64,000 nucleotides of DNA from CAVPJC01 sp963705155 (lineage in GTDB: Bacteria; Chloroflexota; Anaerolineae; Anaerolineales; UBA4823). The stretch's first letter is position 1. Every line of letters begins with the position of its first letter. Positions 17,735 to 27,592 of the stretch are shown here, one piece after another. The DNA lies in the NCBI GenBank assembly GCA_963705155.1, contig CAVPJC010000013.1:248001-312000 (forward strand), written 5' to 3'. Under the pieces are notes generated by a model. That model saw nothing but the letters and a program-made list of their open reading frames with translations. It did no database searches and had not been told where the DNA came from. The position numbers were made by a program, and so were the translations under genes.

Positions 17735-18962
17735 ATGAGCGATACGAAAATGACAATTAATGAGCAGGTCGAATACCTGATGCAGGGAACCGAGTACGGT
17801 GATGACGTCCTCAAGCGCGCGATGGCTGACGAGTTGATGGACACGTTTGCTGGAAGCCGGGCAGGAGGGACGCCCGTTACGCGTATACTGCGGTTTTGAC
17901 CCACGCACAAGTGATTTGCATCTGGGACACACCGTTCCGATGCGGAAGCTGCGCCAATTTCAAGAATTGGGGCATGAAGTTACTTTTTTGGTCGGAAATT
18001 ACACGTCGCTGATTGGAGACCCATCTGATCAAGATAAGCTGCGGCCTCAGTTAACCCCGGACAAAGTAGCTGAGAACGGACGAACCTATGCAGAGCAAGC
18101 TTATAAAGTTCTGGATCGAGAAAAAACCCTCATCCGTTTCAATGCCACCTGGCTATCGGAGCTGTCGTTTGCTGAGGTCATCCGGATTGCATCGAACTTC
18201 ACCATTCAACAATTTCTGACCCGGGAGAATTTCAAACTGCGATGGGAAAAGGGAGATGCGATTTATCTTCATGAAACCTTCTATTCCTTGATGCAAGGTT
18301 ACGACGCCTATGCAATGCGTGCAGATGTTCAGGTGGGCGGCACCGATCAGCGATTTAATATCGTAACCGCGGCGCGGAAGTTGATGACATCCCTGGGGGA
18401 GAAGCCGAACATTGGCATTATTCTGGGTATCCTGCCGGGCACGGATGGCGAAATTAAGATGAGTAAGTCACTTGGCAACCATATCCCATTGCTTTCATCG
18501 CCTGAGGATATGTATGGCAAGGTGATGAGCGTGCCAGACAAAGGTATGAGCCAGTTTTTCAGGTTGGTGACCCGCTGGACACCGCCAGAAATTGCAGTAC
18601 TGGAAGCTGAGATTGCCACAGGTGGTCTGCATCCCCGTGATGCCAAGATGAAACTTGCCCGGGAAATCGTTTCGATAGATCTTAACGAGGCAGATGCGCT
18701 GCGGGCAGAAGAAGCTTTTATTCGGGTTTTCCAACAGCACGATTTACCCGATGAGTTACCGGAATACCGTCTTATGCCCGGACAAACGGTTCTGGATGTG
18801 CTGATGAATGCCGGATTGGTTTCCAGCAAGAGCGAAGGCCGGCGGATGGTCGTCCAAAACGGTGTCCGGCTGGATGGCGTTACGCTATCCGAAGCTGGCG
18901 CGGTTTTCCCTCATCCCGGAGTTCTGCAGGTGGGTAAGCGGCGATACATGCGTGTGGTTTGA
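17735..18962 (+). CDS. tyrS: tyrosyl-tRNA synthetase (one frame break)
   Basis: Charges tRNA-Tyr. About 408 residues after correction, as expected for the TyrRS-Z type. The class I motifs are HLGHT (HIGH) and KMSKS, with the tyrosine-binding YCGFDPR and the GGTDQRFN loop; a C-terminal S4 RNA-binding domain (VLDVLMNAGLVSSKSEGRRMVVQNGVRLDG) ends the protein. The frame changes near 17842 (…DELMD to LLEAGQEGRPLRVY…), one base too many. The ATG at 17735 begins MSDTKMTINEQVEYLMQG, a normal start for the family. Confidence 0.93.
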
Positions 18963-18965
18963 GTG

Positions 18966-21456
18966 TCAGGGAAACATGGCTGCTTCCAACACCTTTTGAC
19001 CAATCTGCTCTGCCAGGGAGGGATTGTTCTCCTCCAGATAAAGAGCAATCCCATAGGAAACGCCAATCCAATTCTGGTTGGTGCCTGCGAAATACCATAC
19101 ACCAGCCTGCTCTGATGTGGGGGTTTGAAGGGCCGAAAATTGCCATTTCGACTCTCCGGGAAGGGTAAACCTTTCGATGAGGCTGTCAGCCAGATCAGGC
19201 TGGATCAAGTCAACCGGTGCGCCCTGTAACGGGAGGATCACCCATCCTTCTTTTGGGGTATCAACCGCAGAAACGAATATCGGTGTTTGCCTCACACCAC
19301 CGTCACTCAGCGCGGCAGAAGCCAGAGCTGCCTGGAGCGGGCTTAGCGATAATCTTTGTGGATTCGGTTCTGGAATGTCCTCCTGCAGGCCGATGCCGGG
19401 GATTGAGACCAGTAGTTCCGGTTTTATGCCTGTAAAAATACTGTCCATCAAACCATCTGCCGGGTATCTTCCCTGGACGGCGCGATTTAGCAACGGCGCC
19501 CGCTGGTCCTGGATGAGGGTTTTCCAATCCTGGTCCAATTGATTGGAATCAAAACCAGGGTGAGATGCCATTGCCAGGATTTCGCCTGTTCCGGCATTAA
19601 GTAACACCAATCCCCCGGTCTGCCCAGTCATCGCCAGGTCGGCAATATTTTGTAATCTTAAGTCCAGGCTCAAACGAATATTCAGGCCTGCCGGCGGTTG
19701 GCCATACATGAGATTACTCCACCACACATCCAGCCCCGGATTGCCTTTCAAGCCGCGCAAATAATCATCGAAAGCGGCCTCCACACCTGCTTGTCCGTAG
19801 GTTGGATTGTTGTAGCCTATGATTGGGCTGAGATCCGGTTGAAGCAAAACCCGGGTGTAATTACCTGAGTTCCCGGTGGTGGTGGCTATGGGTTGGTTGT
19901 TCCGATCCATGATGGCGCCACGCACAACGTCTCGATCGGCGATTGCCCGGCGCGGGTTATCCGTCCGAGTGAGCAAGTCAGGCGCACGGTAGAATGTCCA
20001 CCAGCCTGCGGCGGCGGAAACGGCCAGAAGACCCAGGTACAAAAACGCCCCCAGGTAGCGGAGTGCATGGGGATTGGAAGGCGCGATGGAGACAGCTTCT
20101 GAATCGTGTATGCTAATCTTCAAGAGCAGGAGCAGAGCAAGGAAACTGGTCAGCAGCGAGGAACCGCCGTACGATACGAACGGTAGAGTAACACCTGTCA
20201 GGGGAAACAGGCGCAGGTTGCCTCCCGCAATTAAAATACTCTGCGCCACGAGATGGGCCGTCAATCCGGCGGCAAGATTTCGCTGAAATGGGTCACGGGC
20301 ATTTATGGCAATCCGCAGCCCACGAGCGGCAAGCAGTCCATAAATCAAAAGCAAGCCAATGCCACCTAACAGGCCGCTTTCTTCAATAATTGCTGTAAAG
20401 ATGAAATCAGATTGAGCTACAGGCACAAGTCCTGGACTGCCAAGGCCTAAACCCCTGCCGATCAGACCGCCATTGGCGGCCGAGAGCAGCGATTGTACGA
20501 TCTGATAGGAACGCCCGCTGGGGTCTAACCAGGGGTTCAACCAGGCATCGACACGAAGGCGGACTACATCGAAGAGCGTGTAACCTGAGATCCCGGCTGC
20601 TACCACCGTCAAACCGCTTACCAGTAGAATTAACCGGCTTCCGGTAGCCACAAAAACGAGCACCGTGTAAATGAACAGGAATATGGAGGCTGTTCCCAGA
20701 TCCCTTTGAGCAAGCAGCACGGCCAATACCAGTCCGATCATCAATAAACTTGGCGAGAGCAAAGGCAGCAGCAAGACATCCGTTTTTCGATTGGAAGGTT
20801 TTGGCAAAATGCTTGATTGGTTCGCAACCTGGATGCGCGCCTGAGGCTTGAAACCCGAAAGGTAGGCCGCCAGGTATACGATGAGCAGCAGTTTAAGCGG
20901 CTCGGAGGGCTGAAAATAAACCCCACAGCAGCCAAGCCACATTCGGGGTCCTGATCCCATCGGATTGGTGCCGAATATCAATGTAAACGCAGTCAGTAAT
21001 AAGCCACCACTGAGCCACAGATACTTGAACCGGCGCAGAAAGGCCAGATTGCCGGGTAGATAGAAGCCGGCAATCAGCGCGCTCTGCGGATACTAACAAC
21101 CAGATGCTCTGGCGTAATCCAAAATTTGGATCCAATCGCCAGATGGTGATTAAACCCCACCCACTGAGCAATGCAGCGATCGGCAGCAGGTAGGGGTCTC
21201 GTTCTGGCAGCAGGCGAGCACTGAACGTGTGAGCAACCAGCGCCACGATCAAACTCATGGCAATGCCCGTCCAATGTTCCCAGCGGAAGGGAACCTGCCA
21301 GGTATGTGCCCGGGCGGCAGGTGACAGCGTAAGTATTGCACCAGCAGAAATAAGCGTAAGAACTGCGAGTGAATACAGGCGCTTCTGGGTTAGGTTTACT
21401 GAAGCTACCTGCCGCTTGCCCTCGAGTAAGTGGTTGAAATACTTGATACTGTTCAA
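18966..21456 (-). CDS. SEDS glycosyltransferase (FtsW/RodA) fused to a degenerate PBP transpeptidase domain (one frame break)
   Basis: About 829 residues after correction. The N-terminal half is a ten-helix SEDS peptidoglycan polymerase with the expected PSEPLKL, AQRDLGTA, GRGLGLGSPGLVPVAQSDFIFTAIIEE (catalytic Asp in SDFIF) and LPFVSYGGSS motifs. A further membrane helix (ALRYLGAFLYLGLL) leads into a class B PBP module: a dimerisation region (RRAIADRDVVRGAIMDRNNQPIA) and a transpeptidase fold (GGLVLLNAGTGEILAMASHPGFD). At the active site YPPGSxxK is replaced by YPADGLMD, and no KTGT is found near the end, so cross-linking activity should be lost. The frame changes near 21085. The start is TTG. 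It lies downstream of fhaA-, fhaB- and mtnP-type genes. Confidence 0.85.
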
Positions 21457-21462
21457 AGGTTT

Positions 21463-22335
21463 TCAGGATTTTGGTAGATATTTGTCAACCAAAATCGCCA
21501 ATTTTTGGCGTGTCTCCAGGGGAATACGGTCAGGCCGGGTGATCAAGGCTGACGCCAGCGCAGTTGAACAGGCACACGATCGTTCTGGTCTGAGATTGCG
21601 GGCGAGGCTGCGAACAGCCTGCTGGGCAATTTCGGTGTTTCGATTGAGAATCTCAATGACGATATCTACTGTCACCGGCTCTTCGCTGGTATGCCACACG
21701 TCGTAGTCGGTCACATGGGCCATAACAGCGTAACACATTTCGGCCTCTCGGGCTAAGAAAGCCTCGGGTGATGTGGTCATGCCGATCAACGACATGCCCC
21801 AGGAACGGAAAGTATTCAATTCGGCCCGGGTTGAAAAACGCGGTCCTTCGATGGTTATGAAGGAGCCCCCCTTGTGAACAGCAGCTGATGTGGATTTTAC
21901 TGCTAACAACAATTGATTGGAGAAGTCGGAACAGAATGGATCGGCCACGCTGATGTGGGCCACCATGCCATCGCCAAAGAACGATCTGTGGCGGCCGTGG
22001 GTCAGATCAAGGATCTGATCTGGGATTACGATTTGACCTGGTGCATAGTCTTCCCGCAGGGACCCACATGCGCTGATGCTAACGATACGTTCAACGCCCA
22101 GGTTTTTTAGCGCATAAATATTTGCACGATAAGGCACTTCAGAAGGGGAAATGTGATGACCAATGCCGTGCCGCGCAAGGAATGCCATGCGCTTCTCTTC
22201 CAGTGTACCCACGATGATGGGTGCGGATGGTTTGCCAAATGGGGTATCAGGATAGATTTCCGTGGTGTTTTGCAGGTCAGGCATAGCATATAGACCCGAC
22301 CCACCGATTACAGCCAGGGTGGGATGATCATCCAT
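21463..22335 (-). CDS. mtnP: S-methyl-5'-thioadenosine phosphorylase
   Basis: Splits methylthioadenosine (a product of polyamine or other SAM-using reactions) into adenine and methylthioribose-1-phosphate, the substrate of MtnA, whose gene is also in this window. 290 residues; phosphate-site motif VIGGSGLY, RANIYALK, the SACGSLR loop and the MTAP signature ITIEGPRFSTRAE are all visible, and SLIGMTTSPEAFLAREAEM with a methionine-site Asp pair. The ATG at 22335 follows GGAGGAAACC. It lies between the FHA gene and the SEDS-PBP gene, seven bases upstream of the latter's start, and is probably cotranscribed. Confidence 0.92.
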   Translation of the reverse strand: MDDHPTLAVIGGSGLYAMPDLQNTTEIYPDTPFGKPSAPIIVGTLEEKRMAFLARHGIGHHISPSEVPYRANIYALKNLGVERIVSISACGSLREDYAPGQIVIPDQILDLTHGRHRSFFGDGMVAHISVADPFCSDFSNQLLLAVKSTSAAVHKGGSFITIEGPRFSTRAELNTFRSWGMSLIGMTTSPEAFLAREAEMCYAVMAHVTDYDVWHTSEEPVTVDIVIEILNRNTEIAQQAVRSLARNLRPERSCACSTALASALITRPDRIPLETRQKLAILVDKYLPKS

Positions 22336-22381
22336 GGTTTCCTCCAGGAAATGTGGGTTATTTGTGACACGTTGGTTTAAT

Positions 22382-22825
22382 TTATGCAGATCCGTTCGAG
22401 ATCGTTTCAATCTGAATGGTGAATTTAGCCTGTCCGCAGCGGATGATATCACCCGTTGTAACCACCAGGGGATCTTTAACGGTCTCCTGGTTTAAAAAGG
22501 TGCCGTTTGTTGATTGAAAATCTTCCAGCCACCATTGACCCTGTCGAAAAGTCAGCCGGGCATGCTGAGCAGATACAGTGATATCTTCCAGGCACAGACT
22601 GCAAGATGGATCGCGACCGATGGTAATCTCGGTTGTGGTAAATCTAAGGGGTTCACTGGATTCGTGATCCATGGTGGTAATGAACAAGGGAGCGGGTAAG
22701 CGCTGGGCCTGGCCTTTTATTTGTCGTTGGGTGTCGAGCCACAACATATATAAACCAAAAGCCAAAAAGGCATACAGGCTTATGGCGAAGATAATACGCA
22801 AAATCAGTAGGATCGGCCCGCTCAT
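22382..22825 (-). CDS. membrane-anchored FHA domain protein (FhaB-like)
   Basis: A 147-residue protein: one N-terminal membrane helix (about residues 5-28), a short linker, then an FHA domain that binds phosphothreonine peptides (GRDPSC, SAQHARL, NGTFLN are the conserved contacts). In actinobacteria FhaB (FipA) lies beside FhaA and the RodA-PbpA pair and links Ser/Thr kinase signals to cell-wall growth. The same order is seen here, 15 bases downstream of the FhaA-like gene. No Ser/Thr kinase gene is within the window. Confidence 0.85.
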   Translation of the reverse strand: MSGPILLILRIIFAISLYAFLAFGLYMLWLDTQRQIKGQAQRLPAPLFITTMDHESSEPLRFTTTEITIGRDPSCSLCLEDITVSAQHARLTFRQGQWWLEDFQSTNGTFLNQETVKDPLVVTTGDIIRCGQAKFTIQIETISNGSA

Positions 22826-22840
22826 GGATTGGTGTTATGC

Positions 22841-23599
22841 TCAATCAGGTATCTGGACAACTTTTTGAGTCTGACCCAGCTGATCGTTTTCTTGCCCGTA
22901 CACGATAGGCACTCCAGCCAGTGAGACAACGTCACCAGGGAACAATACACTCTGGGTAACTTGTTGGTCATTAACAAACGTGCCCCCGGATGAGTCCAGG
23001 TCAAAGATGAGATAATGTCCACCAGAAGCGCGCAATTGGGCGTGGACACGGGAAACACGTTCATCGGAGATGACGATATCGTTATCTCTTCTTCTCCCGA
23101 TATTCACAACAGGTTTTGTAAGTGGATAGAGGCGCGTACCATCAATAACAACGAAGGCATTTTCAGGTAAGCTGGCCGGGGCAACCTGATTCTCGACAGG
23201 CATATCCGATGTGTCAGCAAGCTGTTCAATGCTGATATTGGCATTCACCTGGACTTGATGGGGGAGAGCGGTTGTGTCCTCAACAATCCGGACGACCGGC
23301 GGGCTGTAAAAACTAAAACCCGTATCGTGAGCCAAATTTTCCAGGTTCCACGCCATTTCTTCCAGTGATTCGGGTTTGCCCCTTAATTCCTGAAAATGTA
23401 TGGAATGGACAGCTATGGTGTACAAATTTGGAGCAATCTTTTCGCCGGTGGAAGTATCCCGGGCGCCTGCCAGCATAGCCGTTGCCAGTTGATGCGCGAT
23501 TTGCTGGTTAAATCCCCGGTCAGTGAATATGCGTGCAGCACTGCCCTCGATCATCGTGCGAAGTTTAGCCTCCATTCGATTTAGAAGATCTTTAATCAA
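22841..23599 (-). CDS. FhaA-like protein (DUF3662 plus FHA)
   Basis: A 252-residue cytoplasmic protein. Residues 1-115 match the FhaA N-terminal domain (DUF3662: LNRMEAKLRTMIEGSAARIF, with the later NLYTIAVHSIHFQEL), and residues 150-240 are an FHA domain (NIGRRRDNDIVISDERVSRVHAQLRASGGHYLIFDLDSSGGTFVN). Actinobacterial FhaA regulates wall synthesis at growth sites through phosphothreonine binding. It is the first gene of the fhaA-fhaB-mtnP-SEDS/PBP cluster. A TATAAT on this strand (plus 23681-23686) lies about 80 bases upstream. Confidence 0.87.
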   Translation of the reverse strand: MIKDLLNRMEAKLRTMIEGSAARIFTDRGFNQQIAHQLATAMLAGARDTSTGEKIAPNLYTIAVHSIHFQELRGKPESLEEMAWNLENLAHDTGFSFYSPPVVRIVEDTTALPHQVQVNANISIEQLADTSDMPVENQVAPASLPENAFVVIDGTRLYPLTKPVVNIGRRRDNDIVISDERVSRVHAQLRASGGHYLIFDLDSSGGTFVNDQQVTQSVLFPGDVVSLAGVPIVYGQENDQLGQTQKVVQIPD

Positions 23600-23680
23600 C
23601 CCGGGTCACCCAATCCGTTCATTCCATTTTATGGTGCATAGATATATCAAACTGATCCCAATTCAGGCTTGCCCTGGAAT

Positions 23681-23726
23681 ATTATAGGGTAGGAAGAACG
23701 ATTAGGCAAGCATGCGATAGTATAAT
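23681..23726. promoter_or_regulatory. divergent -10 boxes between fhaA-like and archease genes
   Basis: The minus strand carries TATAAT at plus 23681-23686, facing the FhaA-like gene. The plus strand carries TATAAT at 23721-23726, nine bases before the archease ATG, giving a near-leaderless transcript. Neither has a good -35. Confidence 0.4.
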
Positions 23727-23735
23727 CTTCATGAT

Positions 23736-24149
23736 ATGGAACATTTAGAGTCTGGTTTCCGAGAGCTGGACCATACGGCAGACCGGGTATTGGAAATATG
23801 GGGACCCGATTTGAAGGCAGTGCTGGAACAGGCGGCACGCGGTATGTATTATTTGATGGGGATAATTTTATCCGGCGAACCACGCCTGACCAAAGTGCTG
23901 CGAATAAAAGGCGTAGAACCCGAAATGCTCGTGGTCAAGTTTTTACAGGAATTACTTTATCTGGCCGAAATGGATAAATCAGGTTTCGACCAGTATGACT
24001 TGACGCTGTGCGAGGAGGGTCTCGTTGCCATCTTGTCAGGAGCGAAACTTGCTTCGATTGAAAAAGAGATCAAAGCCGTGACCTACCATAATCTGAAGGT
24101 CGTTCACTCTGCACAGGGATTATCGGTAAAAATCGTATTCGATGTGTAA
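23736..24149 (+). CDS. archease, RtcB ligase cofactor
   Basis: A 137-residue protein with the archease layout: N-terminal FRELDHTADRVLEIWG holding the metal-binding Asp/His, central KFLQELLYLAE, and a final KIVFDV strand. Archease speeds guanylylation and turnover of the RNA ligase RtcB. The rtcB gene follows 75 bases later on the same strand, which confirms the call. The transcript should be almost leaderless. Confidence 0.93.
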   Translation: MEHLESGFRELDHTADRVLEIWGPDLKAVLEQAARGMYYLMGIILSGEPRLTKVLRIKGVEPEMLVVKFLQELLYLAEMDKSGFDQYDLTLCEEGLVAILSGAKLASIEKEIKAVTYHNLKVVHSAQGLSVKIVFDV

Positions 24150-24224
24150 TGGTTCGGTTTGTAGAATGCCAAATGGTTCAGTCTGGCATGTCAAAGCATT
24201 GACGATAATGATTGGACGCTTAAG

Positions 24225-25677
24225 ATGGTTAAATTGACAGATATGAAGCGCGTCAGCGAGTACGAATGGGAAATACCCATTACATTTCGCCAGGATATGC
24301 GCGTGCCGGTGCGAATATATGCCACCAAACGCCTGCTTGAGGCGGTCATGGACGATAACTCGCTTGAACAGGCAGTGAATTCGTCCACTCTGCCCGGGCT
24401 GGTGGGGCACGTTGTGGTCATGCCGGATATGCACCAGGGATACGGATTTCCAATCGGAGGGGTGGCGGCAACGCGTTACCCGGATGGTGTTATCTCACCT
24501 GGTGGGATTGGTTACGATATTAATTGCGGCGTCCGGTTGCTGGCTACACGGGTTGGTTATGATGCTGCTGCGCAACACCTGGATGCTCTGGTTGGCGCAT
24601 TAAACCGTTATTGTCCAAGTGGAGTGGGCACCAAAGGCAGTATTCAGAGTCACAGGTGATGAGCTTGACATTGTTTGTAAAGAAGGCAGTCGCTGGGCTC
24701 AAAAAAAGGGCTTTGCCAGCGACGCAGACCTCCGGCGCACGGAGGAGAATGGGCACCTCGAAGGCGCTGATCCGTCGAAAGTGAGCAAACGCGCCAAAGA
24801 ACGCGGCCGGGAGCAGATCGGCACACTCGGAGCAGGCAACCACTTTATCGAGGTGGATGTGGTGGAGCAAATTTTCGAGCCTGAAGCCGCCGGTATCATG
24901 GGATTGGAAGAGGGCGATCTGGTTGTGCAAATCCACTGCGGTTCGCGCGGATTTGGTCACCAGGTGTGCAGCGATTATGTGGAATTATTTCAAGGGGCAG
25001 GGAAACGCTATGGTATTCATATCCCAGACCGAGAGCTGGTATGCGCTCCCCATGACTCGCCGGAAGGCAGGGATTACCTGGCTGCAATGCGCTGTGCAGC
25101 GAACTACGCATTTGCCAACCGGCAGGTTCTGGCTCATTTTGCCCGGATGGCATTTGATGAAGCGCTGGCTGGCGTGGTTCGAGACCGGCATCTTTATCAG
25201 GTGTATGATATTGCCCACAATATGGGAAAAATCGAAACCCATTTGATCGATGGTGAGCGTATCCGGGTGTGCGTACACAGAAAAGGCGCTACGCGCGCTT
25301 TTGGCCCGGGTTTTGAAGGTCTTCCACAAGAGTATCGGAAAATTGGTCAACCCGTCCTCGTGCCGGGAAGCATGGGGACTGCGTCATGGGTGTTGGTGGG
25401 AACTCAGGGAAGTATGGAGCGGTCCTTTGGCTCATCCTGTCACGGCGCTGGACGGGTGATGAGCAGGGCGCAAGCCAAGAAACATATCTGGGGGGAAGAT
25501 TTGCGTAAACAGCTCGAAGCGCAGGGGATTCATATCCGCGCCGGTTCCATGGCGGGTCTGGCAGAAGAGGCACCTGAGGCCTATAAGGACGTGGATGATG
25601 TGGTAGGTACGGTAACCGGCGCAGGTCTTGCCACTAAAGTGGCGCGCCTGGTACCGGTGGCAGTAGTCAAAGGATAG
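24225..25677 (+). CDS. rtcB: RNA-splicing ligase RtcB (one frame break)
   Basis: Joins 2',3'-cyclic phosphate and 5'-OH RNA ends with GTP and Mn, in RNA repair or tRNA maturation. About 483 residues after correction. Metal and guanylate motifs are present: PDMHQGYGFPIGGV, GGIGYDINCGVR (metal Cys), GAGNHFIEV, HCGSRGFGHQ, HNMGK, HRKGATRAFGPG and SCHGAGR (guanylated His). The frame changes near 24645 (…GTKGSI to RVTGDELDI…), one surplus base. No RtcA or RtcR gene is adjacent; archease is the only partner. Confidence 0.93.
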
Positions 25678-25706
25678 TGATCCGGTAAAATGATTTTCGG
25701 TTATTT

Positions 25707-25736
25707 TTGACATGAGGAACAGATCGGGGGTATGCA
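25707..25736 (+). promoter_or_regulatory. promoter TTGACA-18-TATGCA
   Basis: A perfect -35 at 25707-25712 and TATGCA at 25731-25736 with 18 bases between, ahead of the lipoprotein gene; AAGGAGG at 25764-25770 is its ribosome site. Confidence 0.5.
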
Positions 25737-25775
25737 CCGTCTGGAGAATGAAGGTTGTCTTCCAAGGAGGAGAAA

Positions 25776-26273
25776 ATGGTAAAAAAACTGGTTGTTATTT
25801 TCGTTACACTTGCTTTTGTATTTGCAGGTTGTAGCGCTTTCCCGATGGATCCGGATCAAACCGGAGCGACACCCGCGCAAGGTGATCCAAACTCGCCGGT
25901 AACAAACGAGACGCCAGATGTGGTAAAAGGGCAGCGTTCACCCCTGGACCCTTTGCCAGATGAAGATAAGATGAGCCGCGCCTCCGCTTCTGTAGTAAAA
26001 AGTGAGATACTGATGCTGGAAAGTTACCCGATGCAAATCACCCTGACCATCGAGGGAACCCTGCCAACACCCTGTCACCATCTGCGTGCGAAGGTCAATC
26101 CACCCGATGCGGATAATCATATCAATGTTGAGGTGTATTCGATGGTGGATCCAGGAGAGATTTGTATTCAGGTTCTACAGGAATATAAATCGAGTATCCC
26201 GTTGGGCAGTTACGAGGCTGGCACTTACACGATCATGATTAATGGGCAGAAAGCCGGCGAATTTACCCAATAA
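25776..26273 (+). CDS. lipoprotein, function unknown
   Basis: A 165-residue precursor with a signal peptide ending FVFAGC, then a Pro/Thr/Asp-rich tether (about 40 residues) and a beta-rich C-terminal domain of about 90 residues (VVKSEILMLESYPMQITLTIEGTLPTPCHHLRAKV … GSYEAGTYTIMINGQKAGEF). The domain pattern recurs in small uncharacterised lipoproteins of Chloroflexota-like bacteria; no function is assigned. The ATG at 25776 is fixed by AAGGAGG five bases upstream. Confidence 0.75.
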   Translation: MVKKLVVIFVTLAFVFAGCSAFPMDPDQTGATPAQGDPNSPVTNETPDVVKGQRSPLDPLPDEDKMSRASASVVKSEILMLESYPMQITLTIEGTLPTPCHHLRAKVNPPDADNHINVEVYSMVDPGEICIQVLQEYKSSIPLGSYEAGTYTIMINGQKAGEFTQ

Positions 26274-26294
26274 AAGCCGTTTTTGTATTGAAAA

Positions 26295-27050
<756 letters not shown>

Positions 27051-27117
27051 GGGGCGGCCTCCTCTTTGGGGGCAATTTTACCGCAATAAGATCAATCTAC
27101 CTGCCTTTTGCGGAAAT

Positions 27118-27588
27118 TTACTTACACACCCGTGCATATTTTCCGCCGGTCAAATTCAGGATGGCTGCGGGAGATAGGCGAATGTTCAGGCCGCGCTGTC
27201 CACCAGAAATATACACATCCTTCAATTCGTGTGCGCTTTCATCGAGAACAACTTGAAAGCCTTTGTTGATCAGAGCCAGAGGTGATATGCCGCCGGCTTG
27301 CAATCCGGTCAGGCTTTCGGCCTCACGTTCGGTGGGTAGGAATACTTTTTTCTCACCGACTGCTGCCGCCAATAATTTCAAATCGACCTCACGATCGCCA
27401 GGCACGATCGCTAAAATGGTTTTACCTTTGCCTTCCCTTTTGACGACAATGGTTTTATACACACTGGAAATATTTATACCCAGAATCCGGGCTGCCTCCT
27501 CGGCTCCGAGTTTTTCGGGGGGCAGCTCGCAGGCGGTATAAGATATTTTTCGTTGATCCAGCAGCCGGGTCACGTTATTAGACTTCAT
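27118..27588 (-). CDS. ybaK: YbaK/EbsC-type aminoacyl-tRNA deacylase
   Basis: A 156-residue single-domain editing enzyme that removes Cys (or a similar small residue) from mischarged tRNA-Pro. Motifs KTIVVK, AIVPGDREVDLKLLA and the ISGGQRGLNIRLSP end are those of the YbaK branch. It begins four bases after the stop of the sensor kinase gene, so the two are cotranscribed, which is an unusual operon partner for a two-component system. Confidence 0.88.
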   Translation of the reverse strand: MKSNNVTRLLDQRKISYTACELPPEKLGAEEAARILGINISSVYKTIVVKREGKGKTILAIVPGDREVDLKLLAAAVGEKKVFLPTEREAESLTGLQAGGISPLALINKGFQVVLDESAHELKDVYISGGQRGLNIRLSPAAILNLTGGKYARVCK

Positions 27589-27592
27589 TGAT

